This document shows, one piece after another, positions 17,053 to 26,174 of a DNA stretch of 64,000 bases. The DNA comes from N074bin45 sp039587475 (GTDB lineage: Bacteria > Gemmatimonadota > Gemmatimonadetes > Gemmatimonadales > GWC2-71-9), in assembly GCA_039587475.1 (NCBI GenBank), contig JBDHIK010000004.1:40725-104724 (forward strand), in the 5' to 3' direction. The notes beneath the pieces are model-generated. The model ran no database searches. It was given only the letters and a program-made list of their open reading frames with translations, and was not told the DNA's origin. Positions within the stretch are counted from its first letter, which is position 1. Every line of letters begins with the position of its first letter. A program made the position numbers and the translations under genes.

Positions 17053-18711
17053 TCAGGGGGCTACATAGACGCTGCGCCCGCCCACGACGGTTCTCAGGAC
17101 GCGGACGTCCAGGATCTCCTCGGCACGCACCTGCATGATGTCCCGGTCCAGTATCACGAAGTCCGCCAGCTTGCCGACCTCGATGGATCCCGCCTGGTCT
17201 TCCATGAATGCCGCAGTCGCGGGCCAGATGGTGACGCTCTTCAAGGCTTCCTCACGAGTCAGCCGTTGTTCCGGGAACCAACCCCCGTCCGGCCAGCCTT
17301 CGGCATCCTGCCGAGTGACGAACGAATGGAACGAGACCAACGGGTTGGTGGACTCCACGGGGAAATCCGACCCGTTGGGGATAATGACCCCGCTGTTGCG
17401 GAGCGAGCGCCAGGCGTAGGCGCCGGCAGCGCGGTGCCGGCCAATCCGATCGAGGACCCAGTACATGTCACTGGTTTGATGACTGCCCTGCATGGACGGG
17501 ATGACGCCGAGGCCGGCCAGGCGATCGAGATCCTCCGGGGCAAGCACTTGGGCGTGTTCGATGCGCCAACGGTGGTCGTCGGTCGGTTGCTCGTCGAGCG
17601 CGGTCTGGAAGGCATCGAGGACGGCCCGGTTGGCGCGGTCTCCAATGGCGTGGACATTCAGTTGGAAGCCATGCTGCAAGGCCAGTCTCGCCACCGTGAG
17701 GACCGAATCGTAGGTGGCGAGCATCAGGCCCCGGTTGCCAGGCTCATCCTGATAGTCGAGGATCAGGGCCGCACCACGGCTCCCCAGCGCGCCGTCGGCC
17801 GAGACCTTGATGGCGCGGGTCCACACCATGTTGTCGCCGAGACCGATTCGGGGTCCACGCGCCAGCAGGTCAGGGAGGCCGGGCGACCCGGCTTCGATCA
17901 TGACGTAGTTCCTCAGGGTGGATCGACCCTGGGCCGCGAGTTCTTCGTAGAGTTCGAGCGTGTCCGTGCCGACGCCCGCGTCGTGGATGCCGGTCAGGCC
18001 CCACCGATTCGCCTCCCGCATGGCAGCCAACGTTCGCGCCGTGATCTCCCGGGGATCGGCCAGGGGGATGGTCGTCTCGACCAGGAGGCGGGCATTGTCG
18101 ATCAGGATGCCGGTGGGGCGGCCGTCGGCGTCTCTGAACAAGCGGCCGCCCGGTGGGTCGTCCGTGCCCAGGCCCACGGCGGCGAGACGCATGGCCTCGG
18201 CGTTGACCAGGGCAGCATGGCCGTCGATGCGCTCCAGGTAGACCGGATGTCGCGGTACCGCAGCCGTGAGCAGTTCGTGGGTCGGGAACTCCATCACCGG
18301 CCAGTCATTCTGATCCCAGCCACGCCCGCGGATCCAGGTGCCCGTGGGGACTCGATCGGCCTGTTCGGTCACCCGGGCGATGACCTCCTGGTACGAAGAG
18401 GTGCCCGTCAGATCGACGGTCCGGAGTGTCATGCCGAGGTTGAGGAGGTGGGCGTGGGCATCGATCATGCCCGGGATCACGGTGCGACCACCGGCCTCCA
18501 GGCGCTCGGTGCCGGGCCCGGCAAGGGCCTCCACTTCGGCGCTGCTGCCCACATGGACGAAGCGGCCGTCCCGGATCGCCAGGGCCGTTGCCGCCGGACG
18601 GTCAGGATCGACCGTGTGAATGCGGGCGTTCAGGACGACCAGATCCGGTGGCGCTTGGGCCACCAGGGCGCTAGGGAAGAGGGCGGTCAGGAGGAGCCAG
18701 CGTCGGGTCAT
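17053..18711 (-). CDS. Secreted amidohydrolase (YtcJ-like, amidohydrolase_3)
   Basis: This 552-residue protein has a signal peptide (RRWLLLTALFPSALVAQ) and a metal-dependent amidohydrolase fold. The first metal motif is DAHAHLLNLG, followed by IHDAGVG, LNVHAIGDRANR, WRIEHAQVL and PNGSDFPVESTNP. Members hydrolyse N-acyl or amide bonds in small molecules; the substrate is unknown. It lies convergent to the TldE gene with only 4 bp between them and is probably monocistronic. Periplasmic localisation is predicted. Confidence 0.82.
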   Translation of the reverse strand: MTRRWLLLTALFPSALVAQAPPDLVVLNARIHTVDPDRPAATALAIRDGRFVHVGSSAEVEALAGPGTERLEAGGRTVIPGMIDAHAHLLNLGMTLRTVDLTGTSSYQEVIARVTEQADRVPTGTWIRGRGWDQNDWPVMEFPTHELLTAAVPRHPVYLERIDGHAALVNAEAMRLAAVGLGTDDPPGGRLFRDADGRPTGILIDNARLLVETTIPLADPREITARTLAAMREANRWGLTGIHDAGVGTDTLELYEELAAQGRSTLRNYVMIEAGSPGLPDLLARGPRIGLGDNMVWTRAIKVSADGALGSRGAALILDYQDEPGNRGLMLATYDSVLTVARLALQHGFQLNVHAIGDRANRAVLDAFQTALDEQPTDDHRWRIEHAQVLAPEDLDRLAGLGVIPSMQGSHQTSDMYWVLDRIGRHRAAGAYAWRSLRNSGVIIPNGSDFPVESTNPLVSFHSFVTRQDAEGWPDGGWFPEQRLTREEALKSVTIWPATAAFMEDQAGSIEVGKLADFVILDRDIMQVRAEEILDVRVLRTVVGGRSVYVAP

Positions 18712-18739
18712 GATGTGGAACCGGGGCGGAGGGATCGGG

Positions 18740-18770
18740 TTGACAACCCTGGATGGGTTGTGGCTATCTA
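18740..18770 (+). promoter_or_regulatory. Putative promoter of the DUF4097 gene
   Basis: TTGACA at 18740-18745 is a perfect -35 hexamer. TATCTA at 18765-18770 is a -10 candidate, with a 19-bp spacer that is slightly long. The GTG start codon of the DUF4097 gene follows at 18800 behind an AAGGAG ribosome-binding site. Confidence 0.5.
18743..18761. promoter_or_regulatory. Inverted repeat between -35 and -10, candidate operator
   Basis: ACAACCC and GGGTTGT form a perfect 7-bp inverted repeat around TGGAT. It overlaps the end of the -35 hexamer and fills the promoter spacer. A dimeric repressor bound here would block RNA polymerase. No regulator gene lies beside it. Confidence 0.4.
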
Positions 18771-18799
18771 AGCTAGGAACCTACACAAGGAGCGCTCCA

Positions 18800-19873
18800 G
18801 TGCCCCTCGGCATTCGACGCATGATAGTACCATCATTGGGCCTTGCCAGCGCCGCTCTGCTGGGGGCCATGGCCCCCGGCAATGCCTTGGCTCAGGAGTC
18901 GTTCTCCGTCAGTGGCAACACCGTGTCCATCTACAACCTCGCGGGCCGCGTCACGGTCGAGCCCGGAAGCGGATCGGACGTCGTGATCGAGGTGACCCGT
19001 GGTGGCGACGATGGCGGGGAGCTGAGGATCGAGACGGGCCGGATCGGAGAGGCCAACACCCTCAGGGTCGTCTATCCGAGCAGCCGGGTGGTCGCCTCGT
19101 TCCTCCGCTCAGGGCAGAACACCAAGCTCCGGGTACGAGACGACGGCACCTTCTCGGACCGCGGCGACCGCGGGTCGAAGATCACCGTCTCGAGTGACGG
19201 AAACGGGATCGAGGCCTGGGCTCACCTCACGGTTCGGGTGCCTTCCGGCAAGAAGGCGTCCATCTACCTGGCGGTAGGGAGCATCGAGGCGTCGAACCTC
19301 GACGGCGACATTCGCCTGGACACCCACTCGGCGCCGGTCACCGCCATGGCCATCAGCGGAAGTCTGGACGTGGATGTGGGCTCGGGATCGGTCGAGGTGC
19401 GTGACATCACCGGCCACCTTCGGATCGACACCGGCTCGGGTGGGGTCAACGTCTCCGAGGTGAATGGCGACGTCATCGACATCGATACCGGCTCTGGCGG
19501 AGTGCGGGGAGAGGGCCTCACCGCTGGCACGATCCGCATCGACACGGGTTCCGGAGGCATCGATCTCGATCGTGTTGCCGGCGACCATCTGTCCATGGAT
19601 ACCGGGAGTGGAGGCGTCAGTCTGCGTCTGACCCGGGTTCCCTCGCGCATCATGATCGACACCGGGTCCGGCGGCGTGACGATTCGTTCACCAAGTGGGA
19701 TCAATGCCACTGTGGATCTGGAAACAGGCAGCGGGTCCATCGAGACCGAGTTTCCAGTCACGGTGACCCGTCATAGCCGGGATCATGTCCGGGGGCAGAT
19801 CGGAGACGGTTCCGGGCAGATCAAGATCGAAACCGGTTCGGGGTCGATCAGACTGCTGAGGGCCGACGGCTAG
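18800..19873 (+). CDS. DUF4097-type secreted beta-solenoid protein
   Basis: This 357-residue exported protein starts at GTG 18800, supported by AAGGAG 7 nt upstream, and has a signal peptide ending APGNALAQ. The C-terminal half repeats a unit of about 15-20 residues centred on (I/M)DTGSGG(V/I), at least seven times, which is expected to form a right-handed beta-helix like DUF4097/DUF2807 putative adhesins. The N-terminal half carries the VSGNTVSIYNLAGRVTVEPG start typical of the family. Envelope stress or surface functions are common guesses. Its stop shares CTAG with the convergent V4R gene. Confidence 0.7.
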   Translation: MPLGIRRMIVPSLGLASAALLGAMAPGNALAQESFSVSGNTVSIYNLAGRVTVEPGSGSDVVIEVTRGGDDGGELRIETGRIGEANTLRVVYPSSRVVASFLRSGQNTKLRVRDDGTFSDRGDRGSKITVSSDGNGIEAWAHLTVRVPSGKKASIYLAVGSIEASNLDGDIRLDTHSAPVTAMAISGSLDVDVGSGSVEVRDITGHLRIDTGSGGVNVSEVNGDVIDIDTGSGGVRGEGLTAGTIRIDTGSGGIDLDRVAGDHLSMDTGSGGVSLRLTRVPSRIMIDTGSGGVTIRSPSGINATVDLETGSGSIETEFPVTVTRHSRDHVRGQIGDGSGQIKIETGSGSIRLLRADG

Positions 19874-20424
19874 ATGGCCTGGGAGGCCTCGGCGTAGTTG
19901 AGGCCTTCCGACATCCGCTCATAGACGGTGGCGAGCATGTCCGGTGACCCCACGAGGAATCGGCAATGCTCGTCACCGCGGGTCCGGCACTCCACTTCCA
20001 TGACGGCCACGGTGTCCCCGGCCAACCTGCCGAAAAAGTCCGCCAGCAGTCCGCTGGTGAAGTGACAGCTGGGGTACCGGGCCCCGACCGTGGGGGCGGC
20101 CTCCGCCCAATCCGGGGATGCCAGGCCGAGGACCCCCGGGGATACCTGGCTCATGTCCAACGCTCCCCACCCCTGGTTGGTGAAGAACTCTGAAGTCACG
20201 TTGCCCAGATAGGCGGCGTCGAGCTCCACCGGCTTGATGGCCCTCGTGTCCCAGAGCCATCCCTCGAATACCGCGAAGCAGTCCTCGCCAGCTGCAAACC
20301 CGGCTTCCTGGAGATAGGCGGCCGTTTCCAGGCCGTGGTCACGCTCCAGGCTGGCCCGGAGGACGTGGAGAGCCTTCGGACTGAGCGTCAGGAACGTCGT
20401 GGGCATGGGGTTCGAGGGTGCCAT
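19870..20424 (-). CDS. V4R-domain protein
   Basis: This 184-residue protein carries a V4R (4-vinyl reductase-type) domain, recognised by the C-terminal block VMEVECRTRGDEHCRFLVG. This small-molecule-binding domain is found in regulators and in chlorophyll and methanogen-related proteins. ATG 20424 is preceded by AAGG at 6 nt; an in-frame ATG at 20451 is possible. It stands alone without an effector domain, so it may be a ligand-binding or chaperone-like protein. The ligand is unknown. Confidence 0.65.
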   Translation of the reverse strand: MAPSNPMPTTFLTLSPKALHVLRASLERDHGLETAAYLQEAGFAAGEDCFAVFEGWLWDTRAIKPVELDAAYLGNVTSEFFTNQGWGALDMSQVSPGVLGLASPDWAEAAPTVGARYPSCHFTSGLLADFFGRLAGDTVAVMEVECRTRGDEHCRFLVGSPDMLATVYERMSEGLNYAEASQAI

Positions 20425-20454
20425 GGTTGCCTTGGTGAGGTGTGGTGTCACAAG

Positions 20455-22485
20455 CTAGGATGTCGCGCCGAGCCGACGCAAGAGTTCCGCCTCGTCGATG
20501 ACCTCGATGCCCAGAGTCACGGCCTTCTCGAGCTTGCTCCCCGCCTGTTCACCGGCGACGACGAAACTGGTGTTCCGACTGACACTGCCGGTGACCTTGC
20601 CGCCCGCCCGGGCCACCCGGTCGGCGGCGTCGGTCCGGCTGAGATGCGGCAGCGTGCCGGTGATGACGACGGTGTGACCGGCAAGCGGCCCGTCCCCGGG
20701 TTCCTCGACGGGCTCCGTGACCGTCAATCCGGCCGCCCGCAATCGATCCAGCAGGTCCCGGTTCCGTTGCTGCGCAAAGAACGACACGATGGCTTCCGCG
20801 ATGGTGGGTCCGATGCCCGGCACCGCGTTCAAGGTGGCCTCCTCGGCCGCCTGGAGGCGGTCCAGGTCACGAAACTCTGCGGCGAGCACCTTGGCGGCCA
20901 TGGTGCCCACGTGGCGGATCCCGAGCGCAAAGAGCAACGTGGACAGTGGTTGTTGCCGTGACCGGTCGATGGCGGCGACGAGTTGCTCGGCCGATTGGGC
21001 GGCCAAACGCTCCAGCGGGGTCAATTGGTCCACCGTCAGGGAATACAGGTCAGCGACGTCCCGAATGAGGCCGGCGTCCAGCAGCAGCCGCACGCGCTCA
21101 TAGCCGAGGCCGCGAATGTCCATGGCGCCACGGGAGGCGAAATGCACGATGCTCTCGAGGGTCCGGCCGGCGCACGCGATATTGGGACAATACCGCATGA
21201 CTTCGTCCGCGGATTGTTCGGCCGGTGTGCCGCACGCGGGGCACGTCTCGGAGAGGGAATACGGCCGTTCGTCACCGGTGCGCCGGTCACGCAGCGACCC
21301 GATGATCTGCGGGATGACCTCGCCGGCCCGCACGACCTCGACGAAATCGCCCTCGCGGATGTCCTTGTCGACAATGAGCTGTTCGTTGTGGAGGGTGGCA
21401 TTGGAGACGGTGACGCCTCCCACCTCGACCGGATCCAGTTCGGCGTACGGATTGAGGGCTCCGGTCCTGCCGACGTTGATCCTGATGGCGCGGACCCGGG
21501 TCACCGCCACCTCGGGCGCAAACTTCCGTGCGACGGCCCAGCGTGGCTCCCGCCCTCCCACGGTGCCCAGGCGGTCCCACAAGTCGAGCCGGTCCACCTT
21601 GACGACCACACCATCGGCCTGGAAGGGGAGGCCTCCCAATTGGTCCTCGAGGGTCGGGATGTGCTGCACGACCGCTTCGAGCGAGTCGTGCCGGGCCCGA
21701 TGCGCCTCCACTACAAACCCCCAGCGGCACAGCGCCTCCAGCATGTCCCATTGCGTGTCGGCCGGCGCCTGACCCTCGATGACCGCCACGTGGAAGGCGA
21801 ACAGGCGAAGCCGGCGCTTCCGGGTGATGGCGCTGTCCAGTTGCCGCAGGCTTCCCGCGGCCGAGTTGCGGGGGTTGGCGAACGGTGGCTCCCCCTCCGC
21901 CTCCCGAAGGCGGTTGATCCTGGCGAACGTCGTCAGCGGGAAGTACACCTCCCCGCGGACCTCCATGAGCGCCGGCACGTCCGGGCCGTTGAGCTCCAGG
22001 GGCACGTCGTGAAGGGTGCGGAGATTGGCGGTGACGTCCTCCCCAATGATGCCATTGCCCCGGGTGGCGCCCATGACCAACGCGCCGTTCCGGTAGGTGA
22101 GGTTCACCGCCGCGCCGTCGATCTTCATCTCGGTGACGAAGGCGCTGTCCGCGACCTCGGGGACCAATCGCAGATTGCGCTCGCGCCAGGCGAGGAGTTC
22201 CGCCGTGTCGAACGCATTGCCCAACGACAGCATGGGATGGGCGTGGCGATGCTTGACCAGGGCCGATGCGGGAGGGGCTCCGATCCGTTGGGTCGGCGAG
22301 TCCCCGGTCCGGATCTCCGGGTGGGCCGCCTCCAGGTCCTGGAGTTCCCGGAACAGGCGGTCGTACTCGGCATCCGACAGAGCGGGGTTGTCTTCGAGGT
22401 AGTAGGCCCGATTGGCCTGCGTGATCTGCTCGCGCAGCCGTCTGGCCCTGACCACGACTGATGGCTGGCGCGCGGCCGGCGTCAC
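20455..22485 (-). CDS. ligA: NAD-dependent DNA ligase
   Basis: This 676-residue replicative ligase seals nicks using NAD+. It has the Ia domain, the adenylation motif with Lys121 (KIDG), the OB fold, a four-Cys zinc finger (CPACG, then CPNIAC), helix-hairpin-helix repeats and a C-terminal BRCT domain (LAGHTVVITGTLPHLSRTDA). The GTG at 22485 overlaps the stop of the upstream GAF gene (GTGA), gives a family-normal N-terminus and length, and is preferred over the longer open frame. Essential housekeeping gene. Confidence 0.95.
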   Translation of the reverse strand: MTPAARQPSVVVRARRLREQITQANRAYYLEDNPALSDAEYDRLFRELQDLEAAHPEIRTGDSPTQRIGAPPASALVKHRHAHPMLSLGNAFDTAELLAWRERNLRLVPEVADSAFVTEMKIDGAAVNLTYRNGALVMGATRGNGIIGEDVTANLRTLHDVPLELNGPDVPALMEVRGEVYFPLTTFARINRLREAEGEPPFANPRNSAAGSLRQLDSAITRKRRLRLFAFHVAVIEGQAPADTQWDMLEALCRWGFVVEAHRARHDSLEAVVQHIPTLEDQLGGLPFQADGVVVKVDRLDLWDRLGTVGGREPRWAVARKFAPEVAVTRVRAIRINVGRTGALNPYAELDPVEVGGVTVSNATLHNEQLIVDKDIREGDFVEVVRAGEVIPQIIGSLRDRRTGDERPYSLSETCPACGTPAEQSADEVMRYCPNIACAGRTLESIVHFASRGAMDIRGLGYERVRLLLDAGLIRDVADLYSLTVDQLTPLERLAAQSAEQLVAAIDRSRQQPLSTLLFALGIRHVGTMAAKVLAAEFRDLDRLQAAEEATLNAVPGIGPTIAEAIVSFFAQQRNRDLLDRLRAAGLTVTEPVEEPGDGPLAGHTVVITGTLPHLSRTDAADRVARAGGKVTGSVSRNTSFVVAGEQAGSKLEKAVTLGIEVIDEAELLRRLGATS

Positions 22486-23264
22486 CGCGTGGCGGCCTCC
22501 TGCGCGATGACCGTCATGGCGACACCCACCAGCCGATCCACTTCCTCCGTGGAAGAGCGTCCCAGCAGGCCTTCGCCCCAGGGGCCTTCCCGCTGTGAGA
22601 ATTCCTCCAGGAGCCTCCGGATGAAACCGAGCAGGGCGGTGCGCTCGCGGTCGTTGCCGGCTTCCCGCGGGTCGTCGCCCTGGCGCTCCCGCAGCCGCTC
22701 GAACCGGTGGGCGTTGCGCAGGGCTTTGGCGGTGAGGGTGGCGACCACTTGGCAGAACTCGACGTCGGCATCCGAGAAGCTGGTGCCATCGCGGAAGGTG
22801 CGGAGCAGGATGGCACCGATGGCCGAGCCGCGCCACGTAATGGGAACTACCGTGATGGACTTGACCCGCCGGTTGGCCAAAGCGCCCTGGACGCCCTTGA
22901 GGGACGGGTCACTCGCGGCATCGGGGATGAACACGGTACGGCCGGACTCGAGTGACTCCTTGAGTTCAGGGTATCGCGCGAGGTCCACTTCGTAGTTCCG
23001 GATACTGGGGTCTTCGTAACTCGCCACCAGTCGGACCGTCTGGCCACCCCGCTCGACGAGGAAGATCGAGCACCGGTCGAGGCCAAAGGCCTCACCCAGA
23101 CGGCGCGCGACCGACTGCACGACGTCGACGAAGTTGAGCGACCCGGCAATTTCCTGGAGGATCTCGATGACGGCCAGGAGGTGCTTACGCTCGCTCTCCA
23201 GCGTGTGGACGCGGGCCTGCAGTTGCTCGATGTCGCTTTCTTGCGACGGGTCGAGAGATGGCAT
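22482..23264 (-). CDS. GAF-domain protein
   Basis: This 260-residue cytoplasmic protein starts with a short coiled coil (SDIEQLQARVHTLESERKHL). A GAF domain at about 40-195 follows (DRCSIFLVERGGQTVRLVAS to GAILLRTFRDGTSFSDADVEF). The acidic and basic C-terminal tail ends AMTVIAQEAATR. GAF domains bind small ligands or nucleotides. No output domain is attached, so it may be a sensor subunit. It is translationally coupled to ligA; whether the two share a function is unclear. Confidence 0.75.
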   Translation of the reverse strand: MPSLDPSQESDIEQLQARVHTLESERKHLLAVIEILQEIAGSLNFVDVVQSVARRLGEAFGLDRCSIFLVERGGQTVRLVASYEDPSIRNYEVDLARYPELKESLESGRTVFIPDAASDPSLKGVQGALANRRVKSITVVPITWRGSAIGAILLRTFRDGTSFSDADVEFCQVVATLTAKALRNAHRFERLRERQGDDPREAGNDRERTALLGFIRRLLEEFSQREGPWGEGLLGRSSTEEVDRLVGVAMTVIAQEAATR

Positions 23265-23413
23265 GGGCTTGCTGCCCCCGGTAGCGGAAAGGGTTGTCCC
23301 GTAGGAAGTTGGGCAGGGAGCCTCTGGGGGTCAAGCAGCGCGTGGTCCCGAAAATTGCCCGGCCGTACCGGCCACGGTACCTTGCAACAGGGCGCTCACC
23401 ATGGGGAATGAAC

Positions 23414-23758
23414 ATGCACGAAGACGAATTGGATGACGACGTAGAAGAATTCGAGATCATCGAGGAAGAGGAAGACGGTGGCGACGAGGCCTTTGGCGCC
23501 GCCGAGTTCGTGTCCGGCCTGGTCATCGGCGTCGCCGCTGGAGCGATGGTGGCCCTGCTGTTCGCTCCGCAGGCGGGAGTGCGCACCAGGCGCAAGCTCG
23601 GGCGCCGCGCCAGGCACCTCCGGGACCAAGCCGAGGACCGGCTGCACGATTCCTCGCGTGATCTGCGGAAGCAGGTGCGACGTGGCCGCCGCAAGATCAA
23701 AGGCAAGATCGACCGTGCCACCAAACGGACCAAGAAGGTGGTCAAGCGGCTGACTTAG
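23414..23758 (+). CDS. YtxH-like membrane protein
   Basis: This 114-residue protein has a very acidic N-terminus, one glycine/alanine-rich transmembrane helix (VSGLVIGVAAGAMVALLFAP) and a basic, coiled C-terminal tail rich in Arg and Lys, the YtxH/DUF948 layout. ATG 23414 was chosen because GGGGA lies 6 nt upstream; ATG 23408 is in frame. The family is linked to general stress in Firmicutes. Here it is monocistronic and convergent with the TPR gene, sharing overlapping stops. Confidence 0.7.
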   Translation: MHEDELDDDVEEFEIIEEEEDGGDEAFGAAEFVSGLVIGVAAGAMVALLFAPQAGVRTRRKLGRRARHLRDQAEDRLHDSSRDLRKQVRRGRRKIKGKIDRATKRTKKVVKRLT

Positions 23759-24561
23759 GTGCCGTCGGCCTTCCCGGCGATCTCGGCGGACAATTGGACC
23801 GCCTCCTCCTTGTACCGAGGGTCGATGACGTCCCAGACCGGGAGACGATCCACCGCCGCGAGCTGGACGCGGGCCTCCGAGTACCGGCCGACGTCGACGT
23901 AGATCCTGGCCAGCGCCAACCGGTGGTGAATGACGTCGGGGCCGTAGGCCACCGCCGCCTCCATATGCTCGATGGCCCCATCCCAGGAGGCCAGGTCGAG
24001 GAAGGTCCCCCCATAGAGGTTCTTGGCGAACCACTTCTGAATCCCCGACAGGCGCTTGATCTCCGCGTGCCACAGGCCGAGGACGGCGTGGGCCAGGTCG
24101 TGCTCGGGGTCGAGCTCCAGGGCCTTGATGGCCTCCACCCGGATTTCCCTGGCGCGGCGGACACGCTCCTTGTTCCCCTTGGTGAGGGAGGCTCGACCGA
24201 TGGCAGCGGCGAGAATGTAGTGCCCGTCGGGGAGAAGCAACTCCGCCTCGATGGCCCGCCGGGCGTGGCTTTCCGCCAGGACATAGAGCGAGTCCCGCTC
24301 CTTGCTCTCCACGTCATCCGGGGTTTGCTTGCCGATATCGATGAAGGCCGACGCCAGGCGCCAGTTGGCCTCGTAATTCATGCTGTCCACCGCCAGGACG
24401 GCTTCAAAATGCCCGACCGCCCCAACGGGGTCGCGCGTCTCGGCCGCGGTCACCCCTAGGGCAATGTGGTCTTCCACTGAGATGGCCTGGGACTGGGCGG
24501 TGGCGGACGGTGCGGCCGCCAGAAGCAGCACGAACACAGGCAGAGGTATGGAGGAGTGCAT
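23755..24561 (-). CDS. Secreted TPR-repeat protein
   Basis: This 268-residue protein has a signal peptide (LPVFVLLLAAAPSATAQ) followed by TPR-like helical repeats (DPVGAVGHFEAVLAVDSMNY, RYSEARVQLAAVDRL). The whole protein resembles secreted TPR proteins related to the RMD1/FAM82 type. Periplasmic scaffold roles are usual. Its ATG at 24561 lies only 6 bp from the divergent phosphorylase start, so each promoter must lie in the other gene or close to it. The stop overlaps that of the YtxH gene. Confidence 0.65.
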   Translation of the reverse strand: MHSSIPLPVFVLLLAAAPSATAQSQAISVEDHIALGVTAAETRDPVGAVGHFEAVLAVDSMNYEANWRLASAFIDIGKQTPDDVESKERDSLYVLAESHARRAIEAELLLPDGHYILAAAIGRASLTKGNKERVRRAREIRVEAIKALELDPEHDLAHAVLGLWHAEIKRLSGIQKWFAKNLYGGTFLDLASWDGAIEHMEAAVAYGPDVIHHRLALARIYVDVGRYSEARVQLAAVDRLPVWDVIDPRYKEEAVQLSAEIAGKADGT

Positions 24562-24567
24562 GGCTGT

Positions 24568-25902
24568 ATGGTTGTAGCCTCGTTGATCGAACGCAAGAGC
24601 GCCGGGGGCTCTCTCAGCGACGAGGAATGGCGCCACCTTTTGAACGGCTACGGCGCCGGAAAGATTCCCGATTACCAGATGGCCGCGCTCCTCATGGCGG
24701 TCTCCTTCCGCGGGCTTAGTCCCGAGGAACTCACGGTCGTGACCGAGACGATGCTGCAGAGCGGCGAGCGTCTCGATTTCGGCGACTGGAACATTCCCAG
24801 GGTGGGCAAGCATTCCACGGGAGGGGTGGGCGACAAGACGTCGCTCATCCTGGCACCCCTGGTCGCCTGCTGTGGGGTCGCGGTGCCGATGATTTCCGGG
24901 CGCGGGCTGGGCCACTCCGGGGGTACGCTCGACAAGCTGGAGTCGATCCCCGGGTTCCGGACCGACTTGACGCTCGTCGAGGCAGAGCGGCAGGTGCGCA
25001 AACTCGGATGCGCCATGCTGGGGCAATCCGAGAAAATCGCGCCCATCGATCGGCGCCTGTATGCCCTACGTGACGTGACGGCCACGGTTGAGTCGATCCC
25101 TCTCATCGCCGCCAGCATCATGTCCAAGAAACTGGCCGAAGGGCTGGACGGGCTGGTCCTCGATGTGAAGACCGGGAGCGGAGCGTTTTTGCCGGCCACC
25201 GAGGACGCGCTGGCACTCGCCAGAACCATGATCGAACTGGGGCAGGCGCACGGCTGCGCGACTTCGGCGCTCCTTACGGCGATGGACCGGCCGCTGGGCC
25301 GAGCCTGCGGCAACGCCCTGGAAGTGGAAGAGACCCTCCTGGTCATGCAGGGCGAGGGACCGGACGACCTGGTCGAGGTGACGCTGGCCCTGGGGACCGA
25401 GATGCTGAGCGCGGCCGGGGTGACATCGGACCCCTCGGAAGCCCGGGCTCGACTGACGGATGCCCTCGCCTCGGGGGCGGCCCTGGACCGGTTCGCGGCG
25501 GTGATCGAGGCTCAGGGCGGCAATGCCGCCATCGTGGAGGACCCCGGAGCGCTGCCCCAGGCGGAGGTCGTAGAGGTGTTCGAAGTCCCCGTCTCGGGCT
25601 ACGTCACTGCAATCGAGCCCCGTCGTATTGGCCAGGCGGTGGTGGAGATGGGCGGGGGCCGAATCCGCCTGGACGACGTCGTCGATCCCTCGGTCGGGTT
25701 CGTCATCTCCGCCAACCCCGGCGATCAGGTGGCAGCGGGAGAAGCCGTCGCCTCGGTGTTCGCCCGGGACGAGGAGGGGGCCCGGCTGGGGTTGGCCGCG
25801 CTCGAGGCCGCCATCACCATCGGGGAGCAGCCGGTGGTGCCGCCGTTGGTCTCCCACAGGGTCACGGCGACAGGCGTGGAACCGGTGGCGCCGTCGGCGT
25901 GA
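24568..25902 (+). CDS. Pyrimidine-nucleoside (thymidine) phosphorylase
   Basis: This 444-residue enzyme splits thymidine, deoxyuridine or uridine with phosphate during nucleoside salvage. The phosphate/nucleoside signature KHSTGGVGDKTSL and the family pattern SGRGLGHSGGTLDKLESIPG are complete, followed by the C-terminal PYNP domain (VSGYVTAIEPRRIGQAVVEM). ATG 24568 gives the usual VASLIERKSAGG start; GGAGGAG lies 11 nt upstream. The choice between deoA and pdp cannot be made from the residues seen. It overlaps the next small gene by GTGA. Confidence 0.92.
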   Translation: MVVASLIERKSAGGSLSDEEWRHLLNGYGAGKIPDYQMAALLMAVSFRGLSPEELTVVTETMLQSGERLDFGDWNIPRVGKHSTGGVGDKTSLILAPLVACCGVAVPMISGRGLGHSGGTLDKLESIPGFRTDLTLVEAERQVRKLGCAMLGQSEKIAPIDRRLYALRDVTATVESIPLIAASIMSKKLAEGLDGLVLDVKTGSGAFLPATEDALALARTMIELGQAHGCATSALLTAMDRPLGRACGNALEVEETLLVMQGEGPDDLVEVTLALGTEMLSAAGVTSDPSEARARLTDALASGAALDRFAAVIEAQGGNAAIVEDPGALPQAEVVEVFEVPVSGYVTAIEPRRIGQAVVEMGGGRIRLDDVVDPSVGFVISANPGDQVAAGEAVASVFARDEEGARLGLAALEAAITIGEQPVVPPLVSHRVTATGVEPVAPSA

Positions 25903-26141
25903 CGATCCTCATGATCGGCCTGGCCGTGTTGGGCGTGCTTTACTGGATGGCCCGGCGGCGTGAGGATCACCGGCCCCGGCGCCGCTTCGCTCCCGGTGAC
26001 GTCGACCGGGATGTGCTGGAGGCCGCCGAGCGAGAAGTGCGGGATTTGTCGATCGACCATCATCCCGACGAGGGGTTCGAGGGCGACGATTGGGGCCCGG
26101 GGGCGGCGCGCCAGGACCGGGGCCATCCCGGCACGTCGTGA
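25899..26141 (+). CDS. Small membrane-anchored protein
   Basis: This 80-residue protein starts with GTG in the phosphorylase stop codon. One N-terminal membrane helix (ILMIGLAVLGVLYWMA) is followed by a basic patch (RRREDHRPRRR) and an acidic, His/Asp-rich tail. No family was recognised. The overlap suggests co-translation with the phosphorylase. Confidence 0.55.
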   Translation: MTILMIGLAVLGVLYWMARRREDHRPRRRFAPGDVDRDVLEAAEREVRDLSIDHHPDEGFEGDDWGPGAARQDRGHPGTS

Positions 26142-26174
26142 GCGCTGAGCCAGGAAGGGGTCTACTTTTCGATC

